A stretch of DNA of 8,507 nt from Clostridiales bacterium. Lineage in GTDB: Bacteria > Bacillota_A > Clostridia > Christensenellales > Borkfalkiaceae. Location of the stretch: contig SVHQ01000064.1 in assembly GCA_015055785.1 (NCBI GenBank), positions 1-8,507 on the forward strand, in the 5' to 3' direction. The position numbers and the translations under genes are program-made. Every line of letters starts with the position of its first letter. Position 1 is the first letter of the stretch. This document shows, in pieces, positions 5,651-8,507 of the stretch. Below the pieces are notes generated by a model, which was given only the letters and a program-made list of their open reading frames with translations, was not told the DNA's origin and searched no databases.

Positions 5651-6541
5651 TTAGTTCTTCATTGCGGCAACTTGCTTAGCAACTTCTTCGCTCAAATCTT
5701 CGCTCTTCTTTTCGATGCCTTCGCCCATTACAAAGAAAGCAAACTTGTTGATTTTCGTGCTTGCGCCGTTCAACAATTCACAAATCTTCTTGGAGTCATC
5801 TTTAATGAATGCTTGTTCAACAAGGCAGTTTTCTTCGTAGAACTTCTTGATCCTACCCATAACCATCTTTTCAGCGATCGCTTCGGGCTTGCCTTCGTTC
5901 ATAGCCTGCTGTTTAAGCACTTCTTTTTCTCTTTCGATCGTGTCTGCAGAAACTTCTTCTTTCGTAAGATATGCAGGCTTCGTGAAAGCGATTTGCAACG
6001 TTACGTCGTGTGCAACTTCCTTAGCTGCTTCCGTAGCGTCCCCTGCCATGTCAAGCATAACACCAAGCTTACCACCAAGGTGGATATAGCTTTCAAGGAA
6101 ACCTTCCGTCGTGTATTTAACAAATCTTCTGATTGCAATCTTTTCGCCGATGATAGCCGTCTTACCTTTAAGGTATTCTTCAACGGTTGCGTCGCCAAGC
6201 TTGCAAGCAAGCAATGCGTCCAAATCAGCAGGATCGTTTGCGATGATAACTTTTGCAGCTTCCGTAGCGATTTCAGAGAACTGAGGGTTCTTTGCAACGA
6301 AGTCGGATTCGCAGTTGATTTCGATCAAAACGCCCGTCTTGCCTTCGATATAGCAAGCTACGATACCTTCCGCAGCGATACGGGAAGCTTTCTTTTCTGC
6401 CTTTGCAATACCTCTTTCTCTCAAAAGGTCAGCAGCTTTGTTCATGTCGCCGTCAGCGTCCGTCAATGCCTTTTTGCAATCCATAACGCCTGCGCCGGTC
6501 TTTTCACGGAGCGCCATTACGTCTTTAGCGGTAAATGCCAT
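5651..6541 (-). CDS. tsf: Translation elongation factor Ts
   Basis: EF-Ts is the nucleotide exchange factor that releases GDP from EF-Tu in the elongation cycle. The 296-residue length matches Bacillota members. The N-terminal UBA-like part carries signature LREKTGAGVMDCKKAL at 11-26. The second signature, EINCESDFVAKN, is at 74-85 and includes the DFV residues that push into EF-Tu. The C-terminal core includes MNEGKPEAIAEKMVMGRI and the FYEENCLVEQAF segment. The ATG at 6541 has TAAGGAG ten bases upstream. The gene follows rpsB after 107 bases with a hairpin in the gap and ends 26 bases before a strong terminator. Transcription therefore stops before the island instead of running into pyrH. 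Confidence 0.98.
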   Translation of the reverse strand: MAFTAKDVMALREKTGAGVMDCKKALTDADGDMNKAADLLRERGIAKAEKKASRIAAEGIVACYIEGKTGVLIEINCESDFVAKNPQFSEIATEAAKVIIANDPADLDALLACKLGDATVEEYLKGKTAIIGEKIAIRRFVKYTTEGFLESYIHLGGKLGVMLDMAGDATEAAKEVAHDVTLQIAFTKPAYLTKEEVSADTIEREKEVLKQQAMNEGKPEAIAEKMVMGRIKKFYEENCLVEQAFIKDDSKKICELLNGASTKINKFAFFVMGEGIEKKSEDLSEEVAKQVAAMKN

Positions 6542-6600
6542 AATTCTTTTTCTCCTTATTTCTTTATTATATAGTATTTGGATAATTTCCGTTTTTATAA

Positions 6601-6632
6601 TTTTGCGCCCTGCTTCTTCGCCGAGCGCAAAA
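6601..6632 (-). promoter_or_regulatory. Hairpin in the rpsB-tsf gap, possible attenuator or processing site
   Basis: TTTTGCGC (complement of 6625-6632) and GCGCAAAA (complement of 6601-6608) form a perfect eight-pair stem with a 16-base loop on the minus-strand transcript. What follows is TTATAAAAACGG, not a U-tract, so full termination is unlikely. It could adjust the ratio of S2 to EF-Ts messages or protect an RNA end. Confidence 0.45.
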
Positions 6633-6648
6633 CTTTATTTCAATAAAT

Positions 6649-7428
6649 TTACGCGTTTTCTTCCGCTGCAACTACTTCTTCGATGGAAGCAGGTGCTTCT
6701 TCTACAGGATCTTCTTCAACGGGAGCTGCTGCAACAAGTGCTTCTGCGCCTTGGTTAGCTTCGATAACTGCGTTAGCCATTACGGAAGAAATCAACTTGA
6801 TTGCGCGGATAGCGTCATCGTTACCAGGGATAACGTAATCGATTTCATCGGGATCACAGTTCGTGTCGGTGATAGCAACAATCTTGATACCAAGCTTCTT
6901 AGCTTCTTTGATTGCGATGTCTTCATTATGAGGGTCAACAACGAACATAACGCCGGGCATACCCTTCATCGTCTTGATACCGCCAAGGTTAGCCTGCAAT
7001 TTGCCCATTTCTTTCTTCAAAAGCATAACTTCTTTCTTGGGCAACAAATCGAAATCGCCGTTTGCTTCCATAGCTTCGAGCTTTTCCAATCTTTCAACAC
7101 GGCTTCTCATCGTCTTGAAGTTGGTCAAGCAGCCGCCAAGCCATCTGCTGTTTACATAGTACATACCGCAACGTTCTGCTTCTTCTTTGATTGCGTCCTG
7201 CGCTTGCTTCTTCGTACCAACGAAAAGAACGCTCTTGCCTTCTTTAACGCTTTCGCAAACGAACGTGTACGCTTCTTCGATGAGCTGTGCGGTGAGCTGC
7301 AAGTCGATGATGTGAATATCATTTCTTGCTGCGAAGATGTACTTCTTCATTTTGGGATTCCACTTTCTCGTCTGATGACCGAAGTGAACGCCTGCTTCTA
7401 AGAGCTGCTTCATAGTAATAACTGCCAT
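6649..7428 (-). CDS. rpsB: Small ribosomal subunit protein uS2
   Basis: S2 joins the 30S subunit late, near the head-body junction, and helps bring in S1-type proteins. The 259-residue length is normal for Bacillota. [20 protein letters not shown] at 15-34, [12 protein letters not shown] at 69-80, [11 protein letters not shown] at 94-104, [19 protein letters not shown] and AITDTNCDP mark the conserved fold. The last 30 residues form an acidic, alanine-rich tail (many E residues from about 229), which is variable in the family. The ATG at 7428 has GGAGG eight bases upstream (7437-7441). A second strong purine run, GAGGAGGT (7447-7454), lies just above it. The gene heads the rpsB-tsf pair and has a structured leader and its own promoter. 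Confidence 0.98.
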   Translation of the reverse strand: MAVITMKQLLEAGVHFGHQTRKWNPKMKKYIFAARNDIHIIDLQLTAQLIEEAYTFVCESVKEGKSVLFVGTKKQAQDAIKEEAERCGMYYVNSRWLGGCLTNFKTMRSRVERLEKLEAMEANGDFDLLPKKEVMLLKKEMGKLQANLGGIKTMKGMPGVMFVVDPHNEDIAIKEAKKLGIKIVAITDTNCDPDEIDYVIPGNDDAIRAIKLISSVMANAVIEANQGAEALVAAAPVEEDPVEEAPASIEEVVAAEENA

Positions 7429-7457
7429 AATTCAAACCTCCGTTTTACCTCCTCGCC

Positions 7458-7512
7458 TTGCGTTGGCTCGCAATGACGTCCGCATTGAAAGATTTTACGG
7501 ACACGGATTGCG
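7458..7512 (-). promoter_or_regulatory. Structured rpsB leader with competing stems
   Basis: In the minus-strand transcript, CGCAAT (complement of 7507-7512) can pair with ATTGCG (complement of 7469-7474). Inside it, CGGAC and GTCCG (7498-7502 with 7478-7482) also pair. The same TTGCG (7469-7473) can instead pair with CGCAA (7458-7462) just before the GAGGAGGT purine run. The two folds exclude each other. This could be an autoregulatory S2 leader, but part of it is also a copy of the dispersed repeat core, so the structure may be inherited from that repeat. Confidence 0.4.
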
Positions 7513-7545
7513 CACAATGAGCGAGTGTGAATTTTCAGCCTTACT

Positions 7546-7574
7546 ATTTTATCACAATACCCTTTTCAACGCAA
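7546..7574 (-). promoter_or_regulatory. Promoter of rpsB-tsf
   Basis: On the minus strand, TTGCGT (7569-7574), a 17-base spacer and TAAAAT (7546-7551) with TGA directly before it form an extended -10 promoter. Transcription would start near 7539 and give a leader of about 110 nt. AT-rich DNA upstream could serve as an UP element. Confidence 0.65.
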
Positions 7575-7645
7575 CTCATTTTACATTGTTTTTTAGTGTT
7601 TTTTAGGAAATTTTTGTAAAAAGTTTTTAATTTTCGCCCAAAACC

Positions 7646-7674
7646 TTGCTTTTTCACCCCCTCTATGCTATAAT
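7646..7674 (+). promoter_or_regulatory. Promoter of the DUF1538 gene
   Basis: TTGCTT (7646-7651), a 17-base spacer and TATAAT (7669-7674) preceded by TGC make a good sigma-A type extended -10 promoter. A second TATAAT at 7691-7696 lacks a usable -35 box. The leader from the first would be about 50 nt. Confidence 0.7.
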
Positions 7675-7734
7675 ATGTGGCGTGCGCGCGTATAATTTAG
7701 TGCACTTGCAAAAAATAAGCTAATGGGGTTCGTT

Positions 7735-8507
7735 ATGTTAAAAGCTTTGTGGACAAAATTAAAAGAAGCTACCGTCTCGGTTGCGCCCGTGGCGGCAATC
7801 GTTTTGTTGTTGAATTGCACGCCGCTTGTTAATTTTTCCACAATAGAAACGGTGATTTTTGCTTGCTCGGCGCTTGCGTTAATCCTCGGTATGTCCCTTT
7901 TCAACCTCGGTGCAGACATCGCTATGACGCCCATGGGCGAACAAATCGGTTCGGGCCTTTCCAAATCGGGAAAATCTACCCTGCTTCTCGTTATCTGTTT
8001 CGTGATGGGGGTGTTCATCACTGTTGCTGAACCCGATCTTTCCGTTTTAGCCACCCAAGTGCAAGACGTCATCGGCAGTAGCATGACGCTCATTCTTACG
8101 ATTGGCGTAGGCGTGGGTATTTTCCTCGTCCTCTCCATCTTAAAAATCGTTTTCCGTGTATCCCTTTCGTGGATGCTCACCTTCTTTTATATGTTACTTT
8201 TCGCCTTGGTATCCCTCGTAATCGTACAGGGTAACGAGAGTTTTCTTCCCCTCGCATTCGACTCGGGCGGGGTAACGACGGGCCCGATTACAGTGCCTTT
8301 TATCATGGCACTCGGCGTCGGCGTATCCGCCGCACTCGGCGATAAACGCAACCGTGAAAACAGCTTCGGCTTCATCGCACTTTGTTCTATCGGCCCTATT
8401 TTGGCGGTTATGTTTCTTGGGATTTTCGCCAGCGGAGAAGTGCAATACACACTCCCCGATTATTCAATGGACGCACACCTGGGTGCCGCATTTTTTGAAA
8501 AATTATA
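7735..8507 (+). CDS. DUF1538 family multi-pass membrane protein (partial, 3' end outside window)
   Basis: The visible 257 residues are very hydrophobic, with about six or seven likely membrane segments. They carry the marks of DUF1538: an early segment with LGMSLFNLGADIAMTPMGEQ at 51-70, AEPDLSVLATQV at 98-109, FDSGGVTTGPITVPFIMALG at 175-194 and SFGFIALCSIGPI at 210-222. Family members often have two such repeats and about 450-500 residues, so roughly half is missing here. Some DUF1538 proteins have been linked to monovalent cation/proton exchange, but I cannot extend that to this one from sequence. The ATG at 7735 is chosen, with GGGG a few bases upstream. An in-frame ATG at 7723 (MGFV) is possible. 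The gene is divergent from rpsB and has its own promoter, so it is probably not part of the translation cluster. Confidence 0.88.
   Translation, partial: MLKALWTKLKEATVSVAPVAAIVLLLNCTPLVNFSTIETVIFACSALALILGMSLFNLGADIAMTPMGEQIGSGLSKSGKSTLLLVICFVMGVFITVAEPDLSVLATQVQDVIGSSMTLILTIGVGVGIFLVLSILKIVFRVSLSWMLTFFYMLLFALVSLVIVQGNESFLPLAFDSGGVTTGPITVPFIMALGVGVSAALGDKRNRENSFGFIALCSIGPILAVMFLGIFASGEVQYTLPDYSMDAHLGAAFFEKL

Noticed and set aside
7589..7610. TTTTTTAG repeated in the rpsB/DUF1538 gap
   Set aside because: Low-complexity AT-rich sequence between divergent promoters; no further structure.
7668..8450. Minus-strand open frames opposite the DUF1538 gene
   Set aside because: They are shadow frames of a well-supported plus-strand membrane protein with recognisable motifs.

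Overview
The window reads as part of the chromosome of a bacterium from the Bacillota, most likely a Clostridia-type member of the phylum. The main evidence is the gene string on the minus strand: rpsB-tsf, then pyrH-frr-uppS-cdsA-dxr. This order is the conserved translation / isoprenoid-phospholipid cluster of that group. Purine-rich AAAGGAG-type ribosome binding sites, UUG/GUG start possibilities, AT-rich sigma-A type promoters and U-tract terminators fit the same placement. Genus and species cannot be read from this sequence.

Layout from right to left, in the direction of transcription of the main cluster. At 7735-8507 (+) is the 5' part of a DUF1538 membrane protein with its own extended -10 promoter. 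It is divergent from rpsB across a 306-base AT-rich gap that also holds the rpsB promoter and a structured leader of about 110 nt. rpsB (6649-7428) and tsf (5651-6541) follow on the minus strand and end at a strong hairpin terminator (5591-5625).

A block of about 1.7 kb lies where pyrH would normally follow. It holds, in order: a 116-base stretch of five consecutive small hairpins (5449-5564); a terminator and three small tandem XRE-type helix-turn-helix genes on the plus strand (4769-5406), the middle one broken by a one-base frameshift; a divergent SLOG/Rossmann-type gene (4245-4676, minus); an operator-like palindrome overlapping that gene's promoter; a terminator; and two 34-base repeat units. 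This block is an accessory island placed between tsf and pyrH.

After it, pyrH restarts from its own extended -10 promoter and leads into frr, uppS, cdsA and dxr, which runs off the left edge. Spacing is tight at frr-uppS (3 bases) and cdsA-dxr (27 bases), and looser at pyrH-frr (77 bases) and uppS-cdsA (109 bases, with a terminator-like hairpin).

The core genes cover translation (S2, EF-Ts, ribosome recycling factor), UMP phosphorylation for pyrimidine nucleotides, the first committed step of the MEP isoprenoid pathway (Dxr), undecaprenyl diphosphate synthesis for the wall carrier lipid (UppS), and CDP-diacylglycerol synthesis for phospholipids (CdsA). The least ordinary parts are the XRE/SLOG island, the multi-hairpin element beside it, the dispersed repeats and the rpsB leader. 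All functional claims for these are inference from sequence alone.
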